A stretch of DNA of 33,866 nucleotides from assembly GCA_944391215.1 (NCBI GenBank), contig CALXSR010000033.1, forward strand, positions 1 to 33,866. The letters are read 5' to 3'. The stretch is from an uncultured Clostridia bacterium. GTDB taxonomy: Bacteria; Bacillota; Dehalobacteriia; UBA4068; CALXSR01. The notes beneath the pieces were generated by a model. The model was given only the letters and a program-made list of their open reading frames with translations, searched no databases and was not told the origin of the DNA. The position numbers and the translations under genes are program-made. This document shows positions 24,180-31,225 of this stretch, in pieces. Each line of letters starts with the position of its first letter. The first letter of the stretch is position 1.

Positions 24180-25235
24180 ATGACCAATAAAAATTTTGAT
24201 GATATACAGTCGGAAGAAATGCGAGAATACTTTATGCAGATGAATCATCCGTATTATCTATATGCAAAATCTATGACGGATTTATATGATGAAGTATATA
24301 AGCCGAAAATGCCGGTTATAGAAAACCTGCTGTACAGCGGTACATATTTGTTTGTCGGTGCTCCGAAAGTAGGCAAATCATTCTTTATGGCGCAGATTGC
24401 CTATCATATAAGCAAAGGTATGGCTCTGTGGGATTATAAAGTGAATAAAGGCACGGTTCTGTATCTTGCTTTGGAGGATGATTATGCAAGGCTTCAGCAC
24501 AGATTTTATACGATGTTCAGCGAGGGTGAAAATGATAATTTGTATCTTGCAACACAATCCCATCAATTAAATGACGGATTGGATAAACAGCTTGAATATT
24601 TTATCGGTAAGCATCACGATACAAAGCTGATTATCATAGACACGCTGCAAAAAATCCGTGAAATCAGCGGTGAAAAATACAGTTATTCCAATGACTATGA
24701 TATTGTTACGAGGCTTAAACGGTTCAGCGATAACAATAATGTGTGTCTGCTGCTTGTTCATCATACGAGAAAGCAGCAGTCTGATGATTGTTTTGAAACA
24801 ATTTCCGGCACAAATGGGCTGTTGGGTGCGGCAGACGGTGCGTTCCTACTGCAAAAAGAAAAACGCACATCCTCAAAAGCAACACTTGATGCGGTTGGCA
24901 GAGATCAGCAAGACCAGAGGTTATATCTTGAATTTAACAGAGAGCGGTGCATATGGGATTTTATAAAATCCGAAAATGAATTATGGAAATTACCTGACGA
25001 TCCGTTGCTTGAAAGTGTTTCAAAAATTGTAAATGCGGAAAAACAAGAATGGGCGGGAACGGCAACAGAACTTATAACCAAATTGGGGCTGGATATTCCT
25101 CCTAATTCTTTGACAAGACACCTGAATGTAAATGCAGATAGGTTATTCAATGAATATAACATATCCTATGAAAATACACGCACCCACGCAGGGAGACAGG
25201 TTACATTCAAGCTAATTCCAAAAGAGACGGAATAA
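24180..25235 (+). CDS. RepA-like AAA/RecA-fold ATPase
   Basis: 351 aa from the ATG at 24180 (GAGGTG upstream). A RecA-type ATPase core: Walker A GAPKVGKS at residues 60-67, acidic LYLALEDD near 94-101, Walker B LIIIDT at 150-155, and a VHHTRK sensor-like segment. It resembles the RSF1010 RepA helicase group (AAA_25) found in mobilizable elements. The C-terminal ~90 residues look like a winged-helix add-on. It may unwind the element for replication after excision or transfer. No separate primase or initiator is seen. Confidence 0.8.
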   Translation: MTNKNFDDIQSEEMREYFMQMNHPYYLYAKSMTDLYDEVYKPKMPVIENLLYSGTYLFVGAPKVGKSFFMAQIAYHISKGMALWDYKVNKGTVLYLALEDDYARLQHRFYTMFSEGENDNLYLATQSHQLNDGLDKQLEYFIGKHHDTKLIIIDTLQKIREISGEKYSYSNDYDIVTRLKRFSDNNNVCLLLVHHTRKQQSDDCFETISGTNGLLGAADGAFLLQKEKRTSSKATLDAVGRDQQDQRLYLEFNRERCIWDFIKSENELWKLPDDPLLESVSKIVNAEKQEWAGTATELITKLGLDIPPNSLTRHLNVNADRLFNEYNISYENTRTHAGRQVTFKLIPKETE

Positions 25236-25241
25236 GCGTGT

Positions 25242-25310
25242 CGATGGTGACGATGGTGACGGTATTTTGAGTGACGGTGTTGATATTTAAAATATCGTCA
25301 CGACCGTCAC
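25242..25310. repeat. Repeat cluster after the repA-like gene
   Basis: CGATGGTGA occurs twice in tandem (25242-25250, 25251-25259). An inverted structure follows: GTGACGG (25271-25277) with CCGTCAC (25304-25310), enclosing GATATTT (25282-25288) / AAATATC (25290-25296). Such a cluster could be a replication-initiation or relaxosome site, or a terminator-like fold. Confidence 0.55.
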
Positions 25311-25338
25311 AGATTTTAACAGAAAGGATTGATATGAT

Positions 25339-25572
25339 ATGAAAAATGTTCAGATTTCAAAAGAACTGTTTGTCAAGTTGATTAAATATCATCATTTTGA
25401 AAAGTATGAATTCGAAGATGAGATAAAAACCGAGCTTGAGAAAAAATTAAATTCAATGGTAATGCGTGAGCATTATACCGAATATAAAACTGCTCCGACA
25501 GAGTCGGAGCGTGAAGAAGCACGCAAGAAATATCTCGATGAAAAAGGAGTGCCGGAAAGATTCCGGTGGTAA
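25339..25572 (+). CDS. Small hypothetical protein of the mobilisation region
   Basis: 77 aa with an AAAGGA site upstream. It is highly charged and helical (ISKELFVKLIKYHHFEKYEF; ESEREEARKKYLDEKG), without membrane segments. No family motif was recognised. Its place between the RepA-like ATPase and the oriT region suggests a role in mobilisation or replication, but that is context only. Confidence 0.65.
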   Translation: MKNVQISKELFVKLIKYHHFEKYEFEDEIKTELEKKLNSMVMREHYTEYKTAPTESEREEARKKYLDEKGVPERFRW

Positions 25573-25931
25573 TCCTTTTTAAGAGATATTTACGGGAATG
25601 TGACACATTCCCGTGCAGGCAATTAAGGAACGAAAGTGACGGATTGCCGATAATAGAGAACGGGAAAATTGACCGTTCTCTACCATAGCAAACAGCAGAT
25701 TTTTAACAAAAAATATCTGCCGTTTGCGGTGTGTGAAGCCGTAGGCGAAACACACTTCGGCGGTAGCCGAACGAGCCCTCTGCAAGAGCGCAAACAGTCG
25801 CAGACTGTCGGCATTTTTGTTGGCTCTGCTGACAAAAGTGCTTTTGCGTTACTTTCGGCAAAGTAACAAAGGCTATTGTTCGCTGTCGCTCACAGAAATA
25901 GCAGCAACATAGGAAAGAGAGGTGATGTTTA
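25573..25931. other. Inverted-repeat-rich non-coding region, candidate oriT
   Basis: No supported gene in 359 nt directly upstream of the relaxase. Inverted repeats are dense: the 23-nt palindrome at 25592-25614; AGAGAACGG / CCGTTCTCT (25655-25681); ACAGTC / GACTGT near 25796-25810; a 10-bp near-perfect stem GCATTTTTGT / ACAAAAGTGC (about 25811-25841); and GTTACTTT-CGGC-AAAGTAAC (25848-25867). Relaxases usually act at an IR-rich oriT just upstream of their own gene. The nick site itself cannot be picked out. Confidence 0.55.
25592..25614. repeat. Relaxase-flanking palindrome, upstream copy
   Basis: ACGGGAATGTG, one base (A), then CACATTCCCGT: perfect 11-bp arms. The same palindrome, differing only in the central base, occurs at 27101-27123. 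No T-run follows. Confidence 0.85.
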
Positions 25932-27077
25932 TTGAGAAGAACTATAAGTGTAATGGTTGGTAAAGGTTCTGTAAGACATAACAACAGAAATTTCACAGCG
26001 GAAAATGTTGACGCAGAGCGTACAAAAAATAACATTACATATTGTAATGAAAATATAAAAGATGTTTACAACAAGCTATTCGATGAAGCACTTGAAAAAT
26101 TTAATGCACGACAAACACGCAAGGATAGAATGATTGATGATTACTACGAAAAAATTCGTACAGGAAAACAGGAAAAATTATTTCACGAAATCATATTACA
26201 AATCGGAAATTTTGAGGATATGCACGCAACATCAGAGAACGGTCAGCTTTCAAAGACTATTCTTGATAAGTATATGCAAGGGTTTCAGGAACGCAACTCG
26301 AATTTATATGTATTCTCCGCCCATCTGCATATGGACGAAGCAACGCCGCATCTGCATATCGATTTTATTCCGTTTACCACGAACAGCAAACGAGGGCTTG
26401 AAACAAGGGTTTCGCTCAAAAAAGCTCTTGAAGCGCAGGGTTTTGTTGGTAGGGGCAGAAGTGATACGGAGTGGAATAGGTGGGTATATTCCGAAAAAGA
26501 GGCGCTGGCAAAAATCATGCTTGAACACGGTATTGAATGGGAACAAAAAGGAACACACGAAAAGCATAAATCGGTCAGCGAGTTTAAGAGGGATAAGCTT
26601 ATTGAAGAGGTTGAAATTTTAACAGAGCAAAAAGAAGAATTGGAGCATAAAATATCTTCTTATAAAAATGCGGAAGAATATGCAATGGTAACGGCTCAAA
26701 AATTTGAAGATGAAGCGTTGAAAATTCCTGATCCGTCACCGCTTATGTCGGCTAAAAAGTATAGAAATGATATAGCAATGCCGTTTATAAACAAGCTGAT
26801 TAAGATTGTTAAAAATCTCGCCCGAAGATGCTATCGAGCAGAAAAAGCCGAAGAAAAATCAGCGGAAGATATTGCAAGGCTTACGGAAGAAAAAGAAAGA
26901 TACAAATCAAAAGTGTGGAATTTGAAGCTGGAAAACAGCCGGATAAAGGTACAGCTTCGCGATTACGATAAAATTAAGGATTATCTTGGCATAGATAAAA
27001 TCAAAGAATTATTAAAAACTATCAACGCTGCAATGCGGAGAGAGCACAAGAAGAGGCGTACTGAACTGGAAAGATGA
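25932..27077 (+). CDS. mob: MOBV-family relaxase (Pre/Mob)
   Basis: 381 aa from a TTG at 25932 with AGAGAGGTGAT upstream. The metal-binding motif HLHMDEATPHLHIDF (residues 131-145) is the MOBV signature, and motif I RHNNR has His16, the position equivalent to the catalytic His of MobM from pMV158. The N-terminal ~200 residues are the relaxase domain. The C-terminal part is a long coiled-coil helix region (residues ~210-380, rich in Glu and Lys). It should nick oriT and lead the strand into a recipient using a helper's conjugation channel. It is flanked on both sides by one conserved palindrome. Confidence 0.92.
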   Translation: MRRTISVMVGKGSVRHNNRNFTAENVDAERTKNNITYCNENIKDVYNKLFDEALEKFNARQTRKDRMIDDYYEKIRTGKQEKLFHEIILQIGNFEDMHATSENGQLSKTILDKYMQGFQERNSNLYVFSAHLHMDEATPHLHIDFIPFTTNSKRGLETRVSLKKALEAQGFVGRGRSDTEWNRWVYSEKEALAKIMLEHGIEWEQKGTHEKHKSVSEFKRDKLIEEVEILTEQKEELEHKISSYKNAEEYAMVTAQKFEDEALKIPDPSPLMSAKKYRNDIAMPFINKLIKIVKNLARRCYRAEKAEEKSAEDIARLTEEKERYKSKVWNLKLENSRIKVQLRDYDKIKDYLGIDKIKELLKTINAAMRREHKKRRTELER

Positions 27078-27100
27078 AGTATTTTTGCGTAATCACCTGT

Positions 27101-27123
27101 ACGGGAATGTGCCACATTCCCGT
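27101..27123. repeat. Relaxase-flanking palindrome, downstream copy
   Basis: ACGGGAATGTG, one base (C), then CACATTCCCGT, 23 nt after the mob stop. Identical arms to 25592-25614. Confidence 0.85.
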
Positions 27124-27262
27124 GTGGGTGATAAGGAAGAGAAACGAATGGCTCTTTTTTATTTAATACATAAAACTGTTTTTTGGGGGTGTAGTAGTGA
27201 TTGTATTTTTGCTATCATACCAAAAATTCTTTGTGTAAAACATAGAAAAGTTAAAAACGGTA

Positions 27263-27291
27263 TTGCTTTTATTCGTGTTTTAGAATATAAT
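27263..27291 (+). promoter_or_regulatory. Promoter of the defence operon
   Basis: TTGCTT (27263-27268), 17-bp spacer, TATAAT (27286-27291). The -10 box overlaps the palindrome ATAATATTAT (27287-27296), a possible operator for the HTH domain fused to the first gene product. An AAGGAG site follows at 27307-27312. Confidence 0.7.
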
Positions 27292-27322
27292 ATTATTTAT
27301 AATAGACAAGGAGTGTAGGAAA

Positions 27323-28393
27323 ATGGAAGTTATGTCTGCAAGAGAAGCTGCTGACAGATGGGGCATATCCCAAAGACGAGTAGCTGTTCTTTGTTCTGAA
27401 AATAGGATAGCAAATGCACAAATGTTAGGAAATATGTGGCTTATACCGATAAATGCCGAAAAGCCTATTGACGCAAGAAGTACAAGATATAATACTACTG
27501 ATGAAAAAAATATCAAGCCTTTCTTGAAATGGGCAGGTGGAAAAGGTCAGTTGTTAAAGGAAATAGAGAAATATTATCCTTTTGATAATGAAGCTGTTAC
27601 AAAATATGCAGAACCCTTTGTTGGCGGCGGTGCGGTGCTTTTTGATATTTTAAGCAAGTATAATTTAGAGGAAATATATATAAGTGATATAAATGCTGAA
27701 CTTATAAACACATATGTTATCATAAGAGAACATATCGAAGAACTGATAGCGTTGCTTAATAAATATCAAAGTGAGTATATACCTCTTGAAACAGAGGATA
27801 GAAAATCATATTATATAGCGAAAAGAGAAAGATTTAACGATTTAAAAGTTAATAGCAACGAAACTGAAAATGTTGAAAAAGCAGCATTGATGATATTTCT
27901 TAATAAAACTTGTTTTAATGGACTCTACAGAGTTAATAAAAAAGGACTTTTTAATGTACCCATGGGAGCATATAAAAAACCAATGATTTGTGATGAAACA
28001 AATCTTTGTGTGGTATCTGAAAAATTGCAAAAGGTCAAGATTGTATGTGGTGATTACAGAAAATCTGCTGAATTTATAGACAAGCATACTTTTGTATATT
28101 TTGATCCCCCATATAGACCTTTGACAGAAACGGCAAGCTTTACCGCCTACACAGAAAATCTATTCAATGATGAGGAACAAATTGAACTTGCTGAATTTGT
28201 AGAGAGTATGCACAAAAAAGGTGCTAAAATTGTTGTAAGTAATTCAGATCCCAAAAACTCTAATATTGAAGATGATTTTTTTGATAACATCTACTCTGCA
28301 CATAAAATAAAAAGGGTTGAAGCTACCCGTATGATAAATTGCAACAGTAAATCAAGAGGAAAAATAAATGAACTTTTAATATCGAATTTTTAA
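27323..28393 (+). CDS. HTH-fused Dam-type adenine-N6 DNA methyltransferase (DpnM-like)
   Basis: 356 aa. Residues ~1-45 are an excisionase/MerR-like HTH (MSAREAADRWGISQRRVAVL, then a GNMWLIP wing). From residue ~64 comes a complete alpha-class adenine methyltransferase: PFLKWAGGKGQ (66-76), AdoMet loop FVGGGA (99-104), catalytic DPPY (261-264). The class and the DpnII-type endonuclease next door indicate protection of GATC sites. Plain DpnM/Dam enzymes are about 270-285 aa; the extra N-terminus is the HTH. First gene of a five-gene operon; the HTH may let the enzyme control its own promoter, as some methyltransferases do. Confidence 0.92.
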   Translation: MEVMSAREAADRWGISQRRVAVLCSENRIANAQMLGNMWLIPINAEKPIDARSTRYNTTDEKNIKPFLKWAGGKGQLLKEIEKYYPFDNEAVTKYAEPFVGGGAVLFDILSKYNLEEIYISDINAELINTYVIIREHIEELIALLNKYQSEYIPLETEDRKSYYIAKRERFNDLKVNSNETENVEKAALMIFLNKTCFNGLYRVNKKGLFNVPMGAYKKPMICDETNLCVVSEKLQKVKIVCGDYRKSAEFIDKHTFVYFDPPYRPLTETASFTAYTENLFNDEEQIELAEFVESMHKKGAKIVVSNSDPKNSNIEDDFFDNIYSAHKIKRVEATRMINCNSKSRGKINELLISNF

Positions 28394-28405
28394 GGAGTTA
28401 CGATT

Positions 28406-29269
28406 ATGGCAAATAGAGATTTTATGACTTGGCTATCAGGTTTTCGTGATAGCATAGCAGATTATGGCTACTATATTGATTTTGAAAAAGTACACAGAAA
28501 TGTTGAGGGTATGAAAGTGGAACTTAATATATTAAATTCCCTTATTGGCTCAAAGAATATTGAAGCTGAATTTGAAGCCTTGCTTGAAAAATATCCCGAA
28601 ATATTAAAATGTATTCCGTTACTTTTAGCAGTCAGAGCAAATGAAATTTACGCTATTGACGGCGATGGAGAATTTACATACGAATTTAAGAAGCCTAATT
28701 TGTCGGCCGAACAATATAAGGTGTTTATGCGTAAGACGGGTTTATTTGATTTAATGGCTAACCATATTGTAAATAATCTTGTTGATTACGCTACCGGAGT
28801 TGAAACAGGTCTTGATTCAAACGGCAGAAAAAATCGTGGCGGTCATTTGATGGAAAATTTAGTTGAGAGCTTTATTAAGAAAGCGGGATTTATCAAAGAC
28901 GAAACTTATTTTAAGGAAATGTATATCCATCAGATTACAGAAAAATGGGATATTGATTTATCTGCAATTTCTAATCAAGGTAAAATGGAAAAGCGTTTTG
29001 ATTTTGTTATTAAAACAGATAATATGATATATGGAATTGAAACGAATTTTTATGGAAGTGGTGGCTCTAAACTGAACGAAACAGCTCGTAGTTACAAAAC
29101 ACTTGCTTTGGAAACCGATACAATAGACGGATTTATATTTGTTTGGTTTACTGACGGAAAAGGTTGGACGAGTGCAAGAAACAATCTCGAAGAAACTTTT
29201 GATATTATGGAACATATTTACAACATCAAAGATTTAGAAAATGGGATAATCAATGAGGTTTTCAAGTAA
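28406..29269 (+). CDS. DpnII-family type II restriction endonuclease (GATC)
   Basis: 287 aa, the normal DpnII length. Seen: FMTWLSGFRDSIADYGYYID at the start, NRGGHLMENLVE (residues 143-154), and the nuclease core KRFDFVI-YGIETNFYGSGG with Asp199 and Glu212 as likely acidic catalytic residues, then SKLNETARSYK. By family it cleaves unmethylated GATC. AAGGAG over the methyltransferase stop provides the ribosome site. Its TAA overlaps the next ATG (TAATG). The order, methyltransferase first, favours protection before cutting when the element enters a new host. Confidence 0.92.
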   Translation: MANRDFMTWLSGFRDSIADYGYYIDFEKVHRNVEGMKVELNILNSLIGSKNIEAEFEALLEKYPEILKCIPLLLAVRANEIYAIDGDGEFTYEFKKPNLSAEQYKVFMRKTGLFDLMANHIVNNLVDYATGVETGLDSNGRKNRGGHLMENLVESFIKKAGFIKDETYFKEMYIHQITEKWDIDLSAISNQGKMEKRFDFVIKTDNMIYGIETNFYGSGGSKLNETARSYKTLALETDTIDGFIFVWFTDGKGWTSARNNLEETFDIMEHIYNIKDLENGIINEVFK

Positions 29270-30018
29270 TGGCTGAAAAGAAAATAAAAAAATGGGAGCC
29301 TGATGATTTCGAGTTAGAAATGACTACGCATTGGTCTTTTCCAAAGCGTGGGGATTGGGCAACTCACGATGCAAAATGGCGTGGGAATTGGTCGCCTTAT
29401 ATTCCAAGAAATATTATACTTAGATATTCTAAAGAAGGAGATCTTGTGTTAGATCAATTCGCTGGTGGTGGTACTACACTTGTTGAAGCAAAACTGTTAA
29501 ATCGTGATATAATCGGTGTCGATGTAAATGATATTGCACTTGATAGATGCAAAGAAAAAACAGATTTTGATTACGAACCTGCAAGGGGGAAAGTATATAT
29601 AAAAAAAGGCGATGCAAGAAACCTTGATTTTCTACCCGATGATAGAATTGATTTGATATGCACCCACCCACCTTATGCTGATATTATCAAGTATAGTGAT
29701 GGTATAGAAAATGACTTATCGCAATTAAAAGTAAAAGATTTTCTTGAAGAAATGAAAAAGGTTGCGGCAGAAAGTTATCGTGTGCTTAAAAAGGACAAGT
29801 TTTGCGCTGTGCTTATGGGGGACACCCGTCAAAAAGGACACATGGTACCAATGTCGTTTGATGTAATGCGTATTTTTGAAAATGTAGGTTTCAAATTGAA
29901 AGAACTGATTATAAAAGAACAGCATAATTGCAAGGCAACGGGATATTGGAAAACAAATAGCGTGAAATATAATTTTTTATTGATAGCGCACGAGTATTTG
30001 TTTGTATTTAGAAAGTGA
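29269..30018 (+). CDS. Second DNA methyltransferase, N4/N6 type with permuted motifs
   Basis: 249 aa. The AdoMet motif LDQFAGGGTTLVEA (61-74), preceded by a motif X-like RGNWSPYIPRNIILRY (38-53), comes before the catalytic tetrad HPPY (133-136, in CTHPPYADIIKYS). In the DpnA-type second methyltransferase of classical DpnII systems the order is the reverse (DPPY first, AdoMet motif near the C-terminus). This protein is thus an amino-methyltransferase of another subgroup. It overlaps the endonuclease stop by one base and is certainly co-translated. The target may be GATC, single-stranded DNA, or another site; unknown. Confidence 0.82.
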   Translation: MAEKKIKKWEPDDFELEMTTHWSFPKRGDWATHDAKWRGNWSPYIPRNIILRYSKEGDLVLDQFAGGGTTLVEAKLLNRDIIGVDVNDIALDRCKEKTDFDYEPARGKVYIKKGDARNLDFLPDDRIDLICTHPPYADIIKYSDGIENDLSQLKVKDFLEEMKKVAAESYRVLKKDKFCAVLMGDTRQKGHMVPMSFDVMRIFENVGFKLKELIIKEQHNCKATGYWKTNSVKYNFLLIAHEYLFVFRK

Positions 30019-30034
30019 ATTGGGATGTGATATT

Positions 30035-31216
30035 ATGGATTTAATATATAAACTAAGGATTGAAGATGATGCTATTAAAATTGATGATAATTTTCTTCAG
30101 AACTTAAAACATATTTTTTCTGGTTGTAGAGTTAATTTCTTGTTTGGAGCGGGTTTTTCGGCAAATGTGTTAGGGATCCTAGATAACAACGAGATTATAT
30201 TCGAAGCTCTTAGAGTGTATAATGAAACTGATTTAACAAAAAAAGATAAATTGACAATATTAAATGCTTATATGTATTGGGATTACTTTTATCAATGCTT
30301 CTATCCTATATCAGAAAAAATGTCTGATTTAGAATTGAAGGATTATTTCGAATTTGCTCAGATACTTTATACAATACTTTCCGAAAAAAGCAATCCATCG
30401 TTAGATAAACAAGCAAATATTTTTACGACAAATTACGATCCTATTATTGAAATCATTTTTGATAATTCAAATTGTATTTGTAATGATGGGTTCGAAGGAA
30501 GAATCTACCCTGTGTTTTCGACTGATAATTATTCTAAAACCTATTTAAGACAAGCTGTTGTTTCTAATAGAAAAGCAGAAATTCCTTCTGTTAATTTGTT
30601 GAAATTGCATGGTTCTGTTACCTGGAAGAAAAATATAACATTTGAGAAGATAGTATATCAGCAATACAAGGAAGTCTTGCAAAAATTTTGTGAAGAACAT
30701 CAAAAATTATTCGTTGATTGTTTGCTGCATGACATAAAAAATCACTTTAATTCTTCTACAAAAACAAATATAAATGACAAAATTGAAGCTATCTTGTGTG
30801 GTAGTATGTTGGATGGTGAAGTTGCAAAAGTAAAAGAATATGAAGAGATGTTAACAAAATATAAAGATATGTTTCTCATTGTAAATCCCACCAAAGAAAA
30901 ATTTCACGATACATTATTAAATAAAAATTACTACGAACTTCTAAGGATTTTTTCAAATGAGTTAGAAAAAGAAAATAGTCTTTTAGCTGTTGAAGGTTTT
31001 TCATTTAAAGATGAACATATTCTTGATTTAACAAGGAGATCAATGCTAAATCCATCACTAAAATTACTGATTTTTTGCTATGATGAGAATGAAATTGCGG
31101 ATTATGAAGTAATTTTTAAAGATTCCAAAAATCATAATATCACTTATGTTTGTCTCGATGGTAAAAAGCTAACAATAAAGGAATTCAATGAGATATTAGG
31201 GCACATTCATATATAG
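30035..31216 (+). CDS. SIR2-domain protein of a SIR2-HerA defence module
   Basis: 393 aa from the ATG at 30035, which lies 16 nt after the methyltransferase stop; a longer frame from a TTG at 30002 would overlap that gene and is less likely. SIR2 motifs in order: FLFGAGFSAN (35-44, NAD-binding), TTNYD (131-135), and LKLHGSVTW with His192 in the catalytic position. The C-terminal part (from ~200) is unrecognised and helical. In characterised phage-defence SIR2-HerA pairs, the SIR2 protein is an NADase (and sometimes nuclease) working in a complex with HerA; the same role is inferred here. It is intracellular. Confidence 0.88.
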   Translation: MDLIYKLRIEDDAIKIDDNFLQNLKHIFSGCRVNFLFGAGFSANVLGILDNNEIIFEALRVYNETDLTKKDKLTILNAYMYWDYFYQCFYPISEKMSDLELKDYFEFAQILYTILSEKSNPSLDKQANIFTTNYDPIIEIIFDNSNCICNDGFEGRIYPVFSTDNYSKTYLRQAVVSNRKAEIPSVNLLKLHGSVTWKKNITFEKIVYQQYKEVLQKFCEEHQKLFVDCLLHDIKNHFNSSTKTNINDKIEAILCGSMLDGEVAKVKEYEEMLTKYKDMFLIVNPTKEKFHDTLLNKNYYELLRIFSNELEKENSLLAVEGFSFKDEHILDLTRRSMLNPSLKLLIFCYDENEIADYEVIFKDSKNHNITYVCLDGKKLTIKEFNEILGHIHI

Positions 31217-31225
31217 GAGAATTAT

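Noticed and set aside
25592..25614. Palindrome taken as an intrinsic terminator
   Set aside because: No T-run on either side, and an identical copy at 27101 also lacks one.
25669..25866. 65-residue plus-strand frame before the relaxase, and a 110-residue minus-strand frame over the same area
   Set aside because: The area is dense in inverted repeats and better read as an oriT region; the minus frame runs into the relaxase gene.
27085..27318. 77-residue frame between relaxase and methyltransferase
   Set aside because: It passes through the palindrome at 27101-27123 and the defence promoter; no ribosome site near its start.
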